Shown here: positions 40,215 through 48,077 of the stretch, in pieces
Layout of the letters: every line of letters starts with the position of its first letter
Position numbering within the stretch: position 1 is the stretch's first letter
Source of the DNA: Methanocrinis alkalitolerans
Lineage (GTDB): Archaea > Halobacteriota > Methanosarcinia > Methanotrichales > Methanotrichaceae
Length of the DNA: 64,000 bases
Assembly (NCBI RefSeq): GCF_029167205.1
Contig: NZ_JARFPL010000001.1
Span: forward strand, 62,001 to 126,000
Direction: 5' to 3'
Made by a program: the position numbers and the translations under genes
Notes under the pieces: generated by a model
Seen by the model: the letters and a program-made list of their open reading frames with translations, nothing else
Database searches by the model: none
Told to the model about the DNA's origin: nothing

Positions 40215-41177
40215 TCACCTGATGCCCGTGATCGTCTCGGCCTCGAAGTCGAAGAGGACCGCCTTCTCATATTCCGACGATATCACCAGCTTGCGCTCTT
40301 CGGTCACCCTCCCTACGACGGCGGAGGCGAGCCCCCGTTCAATAAAGACCCGGACGACCTCTCCGGCCTTCTCCTGCGGAGCCGTCACGACGAAGCCCAT
40401 CCCCGGATACATCTTCTGCCAGGCTAGCATATCCATCCCCTCGGGCCGGGGGAGGAGGTCGAGGTCGACGACCGCCCCTTTCTGGCTCGACTCCAGGAGC
40501 ATCCCCAGGGTCCCCAGCATCCCGGGGTTGCTGATGTCTTTTCCCGCCGTCACCAGGCCCCGTTCCCCAAGCTCCCTCATCGATCCGAGCTGTCGGAGGA
40601 GGACCTCCCCTTCCTTGAAGCTGGTGGAGTCCCAGTTGATGGCGAACTTCGGGTGGACCCTCCCGTCGAGGTCTACCCCCACGACGACGGAGTCGCCCGG
40701 CTCCGCCGAGGAGCTGAGGATGACCGCCCCCTTCTTCGCCTTGCCGAGGATGGCGACGTCCAGGGAGCTGTAAGGGGTGTCCGGATGGAAGTGCCCTCCG
40801 ACGATGGGGACGGCGAACTTCTCGATCCCCTTCAAGAGGCCCCGGAGGACCTCCTCTGCGAGGTCGGGCGAATCTACGCTGAAGACGTCCACCATCGCCA
40901 CAGGCCAGCCCCCCATCGCCGCGATGTCGTGGACGTTCACGAGGACGGCACAGTAGCCGGCCCACTCGGCATCGGCCTCCAGAAGTCGAGACCATATTCC
41001 GTCGGCGGCCAGGAGCATCACCTCGTCGCCGTCGTCGATGACCGCCGCATCCTCCCCGAAAGAGGCTATGATCAGGTCCGATTCTACAGGAAAGTGGCCT
41101 ACGAGATCGCCTATGGCCTTCTTGCGGGTTATCCCCACAAACCCACGAAGCTCTGCCGCGAGAGACTCAAGGTTCAT
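40215..41177 (-). CDS. Methanogenesis marker protein 2 (AIR synthase / ThiL-like)
   Basis: This 320-residue protein has the PurM-like fold: FGEDAAVIDDGDEVMLLAADGIW near 40-62, GYCAVLVNVHDIAAMGGWPVAMVDV near 73-97 and VGGHFHPDT near 126-134. The family resembles thiamine-monophosphate kinase and selenophosphate synthetase and is restricted to methanogens. It ends 4 bp before the mtxX GTG, so the two are one operon. It probably phosphorylates or activates an unknown substrate with ATP in a methanogen-specific cofactor pathway. Confidence 0.88.
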   Translation of the reverse strand: MNLESLAAELRGFVGITRKKAIGDLVGHFPVESDLIIASFGEDAAVIDDGDEVMLLAADGIWSRLLEADAEWAGYCAVLVNVHDIAAMGGWPVAMVDVFSVDSPDLAEEVLRGLLKGIEKFAVPIVGGHFHPDTPYSSLDVAILGKAKKGAVILSSSAEPGDSVVVGVDLDGRVHPKFAINWDSTSFKEGEVLLRQLGSMRELGERGLVTAGKDISNPGMLGTLGMLLESSQKGAVVDLDLLPRPEGMDMLAWQKMYPGMGFVVTAPQEKAGEVVRVFIERGLASAVVGRVTEERKLVISSEYEKAVLFDFEAETITGIR

Positions 41178-41250
41178 CGCCCATCAGAAGATCCCGGCGG
41201 AAAAATAGGTGACGGTGCCTGAGGGTCGTCGGCTAGACCTCTCCATCTTC

Positions 41251-42195
41251 CTAGCCTCCGACGATGTCGAATACCTCCACCAGAGAGTCCAGGGCCTTAT
41301 CCCTGACCTTCGGCGGGCCCCTGACGCACGCCTCCTGGAGGTGCTCGATCGCCCGGGGGTCTCCGATCTCCCCCAGGGACCAGGCGGCCCAGGCCCGGAT
41401 CTCCTCGTCGTCGCCGCCGAAGACGACCTCCACCAGCCGGTCGAGGGCGTCGGCGAGGCCGATCTCCCCGAGGGCGGTTACGGCGGCGAGCCTCACCCGG
41501 GGGTCTACGTCATCGAGGAGGGACGCCGCCATCCTGCACGCCTCAGGGCCACCGATCTTCGCGAGGGAGTTGGCCGCCTCCATCCTGACGGCGGCGCTCT
41601 CATCCGACAAGGCCGGCGAGAGGTGGGGTGCCGCCTCCGGCGCTCCCATCTCCCCCAGGGACCAAGCCGCCCTCCTCCGAAGCTCCGCGTCCTCGGCCCC
41701 GATGAAAGGTGCCACCATCGCCATCGATCCTCGAGAACGGAGGCGGCCGAGGCCCACCACCGCCATCCTCTTCGCCTCCAGGTCCCCCTCTTTCAGAAGC
41801 CCTTCGAAGGCCTCCCCGGCGCCGAAGGCGACGAGGGCGAGGGAAGACCGGAGCCTCACCTCCCGGGACGGATCTCTTGCGAGGGACACCGCGAGGGCCG
41901 GGACCGCTCTGGGGTCGCCGATCGCCTCCAGAGCCGACGCCGCCCACTCCCGGACGACGGGGTCCTCGTCCAGAGAGAGGGCTTTTGCTAGGGGTTCGAT
42001 GGTCCTTGCATCCTTTATCTTTCCCAGGGCCCACGCGGCCTTGAACCGGACCTGGGGATTTTTGCCTTTTTCCAGCGCCTTCAGGAGCGGCTCCGTCGCC
42101 TTGGACCCCGCCTCCACCAGCTTCCAGGCGGCGGCCTGCCTCTCGAAGTAGTCTTCGCTTCCCAGCAGTACGACCAGTTCTGAAAGGGGCTCCAT
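41251..42195 (-). CDS. HEAT/PBS-lyase repeat protein
   Basis: This 314-residue cytoplasmic protein consists of about nine HEAT repeats of roughly 31 residues. The repeats read VRxxAAWALGEIGDPRAIEPL, with variants such as AAWSLGEMGAPEAAPHL and AVTALGEIGLADAL. Such arrays form a solenoid that binds proteins, and in methanogens and cyanobacteria act as scaffolds or tetrapyrrole-attachment helpers. It lies upstream of the mmp2-mtxX pair with a 73-bp gap on the same strand and may be co-transcribed. No partner can be named. Confidence 0.9.
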   Translation of the reverse strand: MEPLSELVVLLGSEDYFERQAAAWKLVEAGSKATEPLLKALEKGKNPQVRFKAAWALGKIKDARTIEPLAKALSLDEDPVVREWAASALEAIGDPRAVPALAVSLARDPSREVRLRSSLALVAFGAGEAFEGLLKEGDLEAKRMAVVGLGRLRSRGSMAMVAPFIGAEDAELRRRAAWSLGEMGAPEAAPHLSPALSDESAAVRMEAANSLAKIGGPEACRMAASLLDDVDPRVRLAAVTALGEIGLADALDRLVEVVFGGDDEEIRAWAAWSLGEIGDPRAIEHLQEACVRGPPKVRDKALDSLVEVFDIVGG

Positions 42196-42508
42196 GGCCG
42201 AGAGTCTCCTGCTTCCCCTCCATTAAGGTTTCCCCGAACCCGCAAGGCGGTGTCGCGGGCTGAGACGGGACCTGCCCGAACTTCCGATTCGAGGAGCCTG
42301 GCATCTGTTGCGGTGAGGATCTGATGCTAAATCGTTATATCCATCTTCTTCCAAGTTGACTCGATATCCCGGAAATAACTGGACCGTTCGATGGACCAGA
42401 AGCCTTGCGCCGTAGGTGAAAGCCCTTTAGATCGAAGGATCGCCATCTCAAACCGTATATGGGTATCGACCAAGAAAAGTTGTGACCTTCCGAGGAGTTG
42501 TCGACGAT
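42196..42508. other. Intergenic region before the PAS kinase, no gene seen
   Basis: This 313-bp stretch separates the divergent HEAT protein and histidine kinase genes. It contains stops in every frame and no convincing small ORF. The last part could encode a short N-terminal extension of the kinase from a GTG at 42482. Confidence 0.5.
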
Positions 42509-45500
42509 ATGAGCCATGCAATTCTGGATGAAGAGATCGATAGAGCGGAAAGGCGGATAAGAGCCCTCCTCGGAGACGAATGCCTCTCAAGAGAAGAGCT
42601 GGCCGGAGGCCTCGAAGAGATCTCCTCGGCCCTGACGAGCCTCCGAAGATCCCTGGAAGACCGCAAGAGAAGGGACGACGAGCTCGTTCGGACGAACGAG
42701 GCTCTCAAAGGGTCGATGGAGAGGTATCGATCTCTGGTGGAGAACGTCGACGGGGTGATCTACGTCGTCGAGCCTCAGGGAAGGATCGCCTATGTCAGCT
42801 CCGCCGTCGAGAGGATATTGGGGTACTCTCCTGGGGAGATCCTCGGCGAGGACGTCTATCGATTCGTTCATCAGGAGGACGCAGACCTCCTGGAAGAGAG
42901 GTTGAAGGCCGCCTTCCGTGGCGGATCGACCGTCTCGGAGCTGAGGTTCATAGACAAAAGTGGGGCCGTCCGATGGGCTAGGACCTACGGGAGGACGATC
43001 GACGAGGGGGGGCTAGTCGGACTCCACGGGATCCTGGTGGATATAACCGAACCAAAGGAGGTCGAAGAGGCGCTCAAGGAGAGCGAGGAGCGGCTGAAGC
43101 TGGCCATCGAGGGGGCAGATCTCGCCGTATGGAACTGGGATCTCATGACCGACGAGGTTGTGGGCAACCACCGATACGCCGAGATGATCGGGCTTGGTCC
43201 CGTCGAAGAGAGCACCGGTGAGCACTGGAAGAGGTCGATCCATCCTGAAGACCTCCCAGAGGTGCAGAAGGTCCTCGGGGATATCGTCGGGGGAAAGACG
43301 CCCCTTCTGGATCTGGACTACAGGACCATCTCCTGCGGCGCCGTCAAATGGGTCCACGATCGCGGTCTAGTGGTGAAGAGGGACGAAGAAGGCAGGCCCA
43401 CCAATTTGGCGGGTGTGATGCAGGATATCACCTGGCGAAAAGAGATGGAAGAAGCGATCTTTGAAGGTTCGCAGAAGCGGATAGAGCTGGAGCGGATCGT
43501 CAGCCGAAGTCCTGCCATCGCCTTCGTCCAGCGCGTTCCTCTCGGAGGCCCCGTCGAGTTCGTATCAGAAAACGTCATCCAATTAGGATACACCCCCGAT
43601 GACTTTTATTCCGGAGCCGCTTCGTTTGTTGGCAGCTTAGTCCATCCCGACGATATGGAGCTGGTGGTCTGCGAATTGAAACGGCAGATCGAGGACGGAT
43701 CCGACAGCTTCTATCAGGAGTTCAGAGTTCTTGACTCGTCTGGCGAGGTCCGATGGCTTGCCAGCAACATCTGGATCAGCCGGGATGATGACGGCTCCGT
43801 GACCCATGTTGAGGGAATAGCTCTCGACATAACTGAAAGGAAAGAGATGGAGATGGCCCTCGTCGAGAGCGAACGGAGGTTTCGAGAGATGGCAGACACC
43901 CTCCCCCAGCCGATATTCGAATGTGACCTTCAGGGGAAAGTGACCTTCGCCAACCAGACCGCCTTCGACCTCTTCGGATACGACCGTGGCGACCTGGAAG
44001 AGGGGGTCAACATCTTTGCTGTATTCGCCTATGAAGACCGGGAGAACATGATGGAGAACTTCCGGAGAAGTCTTCACGAGGATCGGGTCTTCGCATATGA
44101 GTACACGGGGCTGAAGAAGGAGGGGTCCACCTTCCATCTGATAGTCTACTCCCGGCCCATCATCCGGGATGGGAGGCCCGTCGGCCTCAGGGGGACGATC
44201 TTAGACATCACCGAACGCAAGAGGGTGGAGGAGAACATCAAGAAGCTGGCGGACTTAAGCGAAACGCTGGTGGAGATCGCAAGCCCCATGATCTGCGTCG
44301 TCGATAGGAAGAAGAGGATCTTCCTCTGGAACCGGGCGGCCGAAGAGGTGACCGGATACTCCACCCAGGAGGTTTTGGGGGACGAGGAGATCTGGACGAT
44401 CCTCCTTCCCGATCCCCTGGAGAGGTCGGACTTCCTCGCCTCCCTCGATGAGATCGAGACGGGCATGACCATAGAGAGCCATAGATCAAAAATTTTGGCC
44501 AAATCCGGGGCCGAGAGGACGATCACCTGGAGCGGCATAACCCTAAATGACAGCGACGGCCAGAGGATCGGGACCGTCATCACCGGCCAGGACATGACGG
44601 AATACGCCAGGATGGAAGAGGATATCCGCTATGAACGGGAGTTCTCCAGGGGGATAATCGAGGGCGCTGACCTCTTCATCGTCGGCCTCGATCCCCGGGG
44701 GAGGATCACCCTCTTCAACCGGGGGGCTGAGAAGGTGACGGGCCACCATGCAAAAGATGTGATGGGGACCAACTTCTTCGACTGCTTCGTCTCAAAGGCC
44801 GATAGAGAGCCCTTCGAGGTCCACGTTTCTTCCATCTTCGAGGGGAGGGCTGCGGGGCAGATGGAGGCGGCGGTCATCAGCCGGTCCGGCGACGATATGA
44901 CGATCCGCTGGGGTTGGAGCGCGGTCCGGAGCAAGACCGGCGAGATCGAGAGGGTGATCGCCTTCGGCCACGACATATCTTACGATCGGTGGCTGGAAGA
45001 GCAGATGCTCCTCTTCATGGATGCCATCGAGTCCTCCAACGACGGGATCGCCATCTTCGACAAGACAGACCATCTCCTCTTCGCAAACCCTGCTCTCCTG
45101 GATATGTTCGGGTTTGAGCTCGAGGAGGCCCGGGGAAGGATCTACAAGGACTTCATCCTAGAATTCGGGGACGAGATCCCGTCGGAGGATGGTGAGAGAG
45201 GCGAAAGGGTCCGGATGATCTGCGTTCGAAAGGACGGGTCCACCTTCCCCGCATCCATCAGCTTCGCTCCCGTCACCAGCAAAGACGGAGGGCTGATCGC
45301 CACCATAGCTGTGGCCAGAGACATATCCCAGACGATCGAGTATGAAGAGAGGCTCAAGACCCTAAACCGGGAGCTTGAGAGCTTCGCCTACACAATATCT
45401 CACGATCTGAGAGCGCCCCTCCGGGGGATACAGGGGTTCGCCCTGGCCCTCCAGGAGGACTACGGCGATGGGCTTCCCGACGTCGGCAAAAGGTACCTGG

Positions 45501-46039
45501 AGAGGATCGGGAAGATCGCGGCCAACATGGATCGGCTGATCCTGGACCTCTTGGACTATTCCCGGATAGGGAGGGTGGTATACCTGCCAGAGAAGGTCGA
45601 TACGAAAAGGCTGATCGAGGAAGCCTATGAGGACGCGAAATGGATGGGAGGAGGAAAGCCCGTCGATCTCCGATTGGTGGGGGATTTTCCCATCATCAGC
45701 TGCGATAGGTCCCGGGCAAAGCAGATCTTTTCTAACCTTCTGGAAAACAGCCTGAAATATTCAAAAGATCATATTGAGATCGAGGTGGGATGCACCGAAA
45801 GAGACGGCGAGTACGAGTTCTGGGTCAGGGACAACGGCATCGGCTTCGAGATGATCTACCGGGATAAGATATTCGACCCCTTCACCCGCCTGGAGAGGTC
45901 CGGGGAGGGGTCGGGGATAGGCCTCGCCACCGTCAAGAAGATCGTCGAGACCTGGGGCGGGGAGGTCTGGGCGGAGTCCGTCCCAGGCGAGGGGTCGGTC
46001 TTCAGGTTCACCATCCCCAAAGAGGAGCCTGTGGCTTGA
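42509..46039 (+). CDS. Soluble multi-PAS sensor histidine kinase
   Basis: The 1176-residue protein has a charged coiled-coil start, then seven PAS domains in series. They begin near ENVDGVIYVVEP (75), IEGADLAVWNWD (197), SRSPAIAFVQRV (333), DTLPQPIFECDL (458), EIASPMICVVDR (591), EGADLFIVGLDP (716) and ESSNDGIAIFDK (842). A HisKA domain with FAYTISHDLRAPLRG near 962 and a HATPase domain with DNGIGF and GSGIGLATVKKIVE follow. There are no membrane helices, so it senses cytoplasmic signals such as redox, light or small ligands. The ATG has GAGGAGTT about 10 nt upstream; a GTG nine codons earlier is possible. No response regulator is adjacent. Confidence 0.93.
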   Translation: MSHAILDEEIDRAERRIRALLGDECLSREELAGGLEEISSALTSLRRSLEDRKRRDDELVRTNEALKGSMERYRSLVENVDGVIYVVEPQGRIAYVSSAVERILGYSPGEILGEDVYRFVHQEDADLLEERLKAAFRGGSTVSELRFIDKSGAVRWARTYGRTIDEGGLVGLHGILVDITEPKEVEEALKESEERLKLAIEGADLAVWNWDLMTDEVVGNHRYAEMIGLGPVEESTGEHWKRSIHPEDLPEVQKVLGDIVGGKTPLLDLDYRTISCGAVKWVHDRGLVVKRDEEGRPTNLAGVMQDITWRKEMEEAIFEGSQKRIELERIVSRSPAIAFVQRVPLGGPVEFVSENVIQLGYTPDDFYSGAASFVGSLVHPDDMELVVCELKRQIEDGSDSFYQEFRVLDSSGEVRWLASNIWISRDDDGSVTHVEGIALDITERKEMEMALVESERRFREMADTLPQPIFECDLQGKVTFANQTAFDLFGYDRGDLEEGVNIFAVFAYEDRENMMENFRRSLHEDRVFAYEYTGLKKEGSTFHLIVYSRPIIRDGRPVGLRGTILDITERKRVEENIKKLADLSETLVEIASPMICVVDRKKRIFLWNRAAEEVTGYSTQEVLGDEEIWTILLPDPLERSDFLASLDEIETGMTIESHRSKILAKSGAERTITWSGITLNDSDGQRIGTVITGQDMTEYARMEEDIRYEREFSRGIIEGADLFIVGLDPRGRITLFNRGAEKVTGHHAKDVMGTNFFDCFVSKADREPFEVHVSSIFEGRAAGQMEAAVISRSGDDMTIRWGWSAVRSKTGEIERVIAFGHDISYDRWLEEQMLLFMDAIESSNDGIAIFDKTDHLLFANPALLDMFGFELEEARGRIYKDFILEFGDEIPSEDGERGERVRMICVRKDGSTFPASISFAPVTSKDGGLIATIAVARDISQTIEYEERLKTLNRELESFAYTISHDLRAPLRGIQGFALALQEDYGDGLPDVGKRYLERIGKIAANMDRLILDLLDYSRIGRVVYLPEKVDTKRLIEEAYEDAKWMGGGKPVDLRLVGDFPIISCDRSRAKQIFSNLLENSLKYSKDHIEIEVGCTERDGEYEFWVRDNGIGFEMIYRDKIFDPFTRLERSGEGSGIGLATVKKIVETWGGEVWAESVPGEGSVFRFTIPKEEPVA

Positions 46040-46148
46040 CGGTCCCTGCTTTTGTTGTGGTTAGAGGATGTTGATGGTGGCAGTGGGTGGCGATGACGAT
46101 GATGACGATTATAATGGGGGTGACGACAGGAATGGTGGCGGCCCTCTT

Positions 46149-47333
46149 CTATGAGGACGGTCCCTGGGCCGCCACCGACCCCAGAGCTCTCATCGTTGAG
46201 ATGTAAATGGCGATGGTGGCACCGATGCCCCCGACCCCACCCAGGATGAAGACGGCATCGATGGTGGAGAGGTCCATAACGAGCCCTCCCAGGAGGGGCG
46301 CCGCAATCATCCCGAGGCTCATGGCGGTGTTGTAGGCGCCCATGGAGGTCCCCATCCCTATCTTCTTTCCCAGCTTCACCGTCAGGGCCATCAGGGCAGG
46401 CATCATGCAGGCGCTTCCCAGGCCGTTGACGGAGGCGACGAGGAAGAGGTCCCAGAAGCTCGCGGCGGCTGGTATCAGGGCGAGGCTGGCGGCGGAGACG
46501 ACGGATCCTCCGAGGATCATGACATCGGCCCTCCCCCTGTCTGCCATCCTCCCCAGGGGCACCTGGAATATCGCCATCATGAATATGGATACGGTGAGGA
46601 TCAGCCCCACCTGGCCGGGGACTACGGAGATATCTGGGGCGAAGAGGGGCATGAAGACGAGAAGGAGCCCCCGGACCATGGCGTTGAGGGCGGTGAAGGC
46701 GAGGACCGCCGGGACCGCGGGATGGCCCAGGACCCCTCTATAGGATATCCTCTCGCCCTTCCCTCTGGAGGATCGGCCGCCGGTCTCCGGGAGGAAGACG
46801 ACGACCACCAGAAAAGCCAGGGCCGAGAGGGCGGCCATGGCGTAAAAGGCCGAGGAGAATCCGAAGGCGTCGTTCAGCACCCCCCCCAGGAGGGGGCCCG
46901 AGCCTAGGCCCAGGAAGAAGGAGACCTGAAACTTCGCCATCAGCGTCCCCTCCTCCCCCTTCCGGGAGAGGTCGCCGATGTAGGCCATGGCGATGGGGAC
47001 GACCATCGCCGAGGCGATCCCGTGGAGGAACCTGACGGCGGTGAGGGAGTATACGCTGCCGGCGGTGACGTATCCGAGGGAGAGGGCGGCGTAGGCGAAT
47101 AGCCCCAAGACTATGAACTTCTTCCTCCCCGACTCGTCGGAGAGCCTCCCGACGATGGGCATGAATATCGCCCTGGCGGCCGCAAACCCTGAGAAGATGA
47201 TCCCGATCCAAAGGCCGCTAGCCCCCAGGTTCTCGGCGTATATGGGGAGGAGGGGCCCGACTATGCCGAGGCCGAGCATCGCGGCGAAGACCGATATGAA
47301 GAGGACTTCAAAGATCCGATGATCTACTTTCAT
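46149..47333 (-). CDS. MFS transporter (drug efflux type)
   Basis: This 394-residue protein has twelve hydrophobic helices. The major facilitator signature GRLSDESGRKKF lies between helices 2 and 3 near residues 61-72, with a second copy GRMADRGRADVMI after helix 8. It matches the DHA1/TetA-like 12-helix group that exports small lipophilic compounds using protons. It lies downstream of the regulator gene on the same strand, with a 107-bp gap, so both may respond to the same compounds. Substrate unknown. Confidence 0.9.
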   Translation of the reverse strand: MKVDHRIFEVLFISVFAAMLGLGIVGPLLPIYAENLGASGLWIGIIFSGFAAARAIFMPIVGRLSDESGRKKFIVLGLFAYAALSLGYVTAGSVYSLTAVRFLHGIASAMVVPIAMAYIGDLSRKGEEGTLMAKFQVSFFLGLGSGPLLGGVLNDAFGFSSAFYAMAALSALAFLVVVVFLPETGGRSSRGKGERISYRGVLGHPAVPAVLAFTALNAMVRGLLLVFMPLFAPDISVVPGQVGLILTVSIFMMAIFQVPLGRMADRGRADVMILGGSVVSAASLALIPAAASFWDLFLVASVNGLGSACMMPALMALTVKLGKKIGMGTSMGAYNTAMSLGMIAAPLLGGLVMDLSTIDAVFILGGVGGIGATIAIYISTMRALGSVAAQGPSS

Positions 47334-47440
47334 GAGGTTCTATCCTGAAGGCCGGGGCTTGCATTCCGCCTATGTAAAGCCAGGGCTGCAGGACCGATCC
47401 CCATCAGAACCGACTCCCCTTATCGATCCCTCGTCCCGGA

Positions 47441-48019
47441 TCACTTCACTCCCTTCCTCCGCCCTTCGACCTCCCGTCCGAGGATCTCCGTCAGATCCTG
47501 GAAGGAGAACTGATCCAGGAGATCGGCGAACCTCTGACCCCCGATGCAGTCGTCTCTGATCGACTCAAGCCGCCCTCTGAGCCTCTCCGCCTCTTCCCCT
47601 CCTCCGGCCGCCTCCAGGTTCTCCATCGCCTCCCCGGCTCCGGCGGCGAGGATCTGCATGATCTCCCTGAAGATCTCGTTGTGGACCTTCCTGCCCTCGT
47701 CTATGCTTATTATGGTGGAGTAGTAGAGCCTCTTGTCCCCGGGCCTGCGGGCCCGTCGGACTATCCCCATCCTCTCCAGCTGGGCCATGTTGGTGCTGAC
47801 GGTGGACTTGCTGTAGCCCGTCACCTCCGCCAGATCGTCGAGGGAGAGGGGGGTGTCTGCCGTCATCAGATATCCCCTGATGGCCCCGGCAGCGTCGCTG
47901 TACCCCAGCATCTTCGCAACCCTTATGCTGGCGTCGACCATGCAGCCTCTCGCCGCCTCGTCGGGTCGAGCGTCTTGCCGATTCATCGATGATGGCTCCG
48001 CCATAAGCTTTAAGTACAT
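47441..48019 (-). CDS. GbsR/MarR-like winged-helix transcriptional regulator
   Basis: This 192-residue protein has a winged helix near residues 55-105: YLMTADTPLSLDDLAEVTGYSKSTVSTNMAQLERMGIVRRARRPGDKRLYYS. This is the pattern of GbsR-type repressors with an N-terminal extension and a C-terminal helical dimerisation part. The ATG at 48019 was chosen; one at 48004 also fits. It is divergent from the RND exporter across 58 bp that contain a palindrome, so it very probably controls that exporter and itself. Confidence 0.85.
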   Translation of the reverse strand: MYLKLMAEPSSMNRQDARPDEAARGCMVDASIRVAKMLGYSDAAGAIRGYLMTADTPLSLDDLAEVTGYSKSTVSTNMAQLERMGIVRRARRPGDKRLYYSTIISIDEGRKVHNEIFREIMQILAAGAGEAMENLEAAGGGEEAERLRGRLESIRDDCIGGQRFADLLDQFSFQDLTEILGREVEGRRKGVK

Positions 48020-48037
48020 TTCGTATCCTCCGAAAGC

Positions 48038-48051
48038 TCCGAAGATTCGGA
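48038..48051. promoter_or_regulatory. Palindromic operator between regulator and RND exporter
   Basis: TCCGAA-GA-TTCGGA is a perfect six-base inverted repeat. The overlapping GATTC-G-GAATC is also symmetrical. It sits midway in the 58-bp divergent spacer, where a MarR/GbsR dimer could repress both promoters. A further TCCGAA half-site lies 9 bp to the left. Confidence 0.55.
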
Positions 48052-48077
48052 ATCTTCCAATATCGTGTAAAGAATTT

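Noticed and set aside
46060..46140. GATGACGATGATGACG-type sequence after the kinase gene
   Set aside because: It is a short imperfect simple repeat with no symmetry or coding value; no function can be argued.
47853..48077. N-terminal extension of the RND exporter
   Set aside because: It would overlap the regulator gene and its promoter on the other strand and lacks family similarity.
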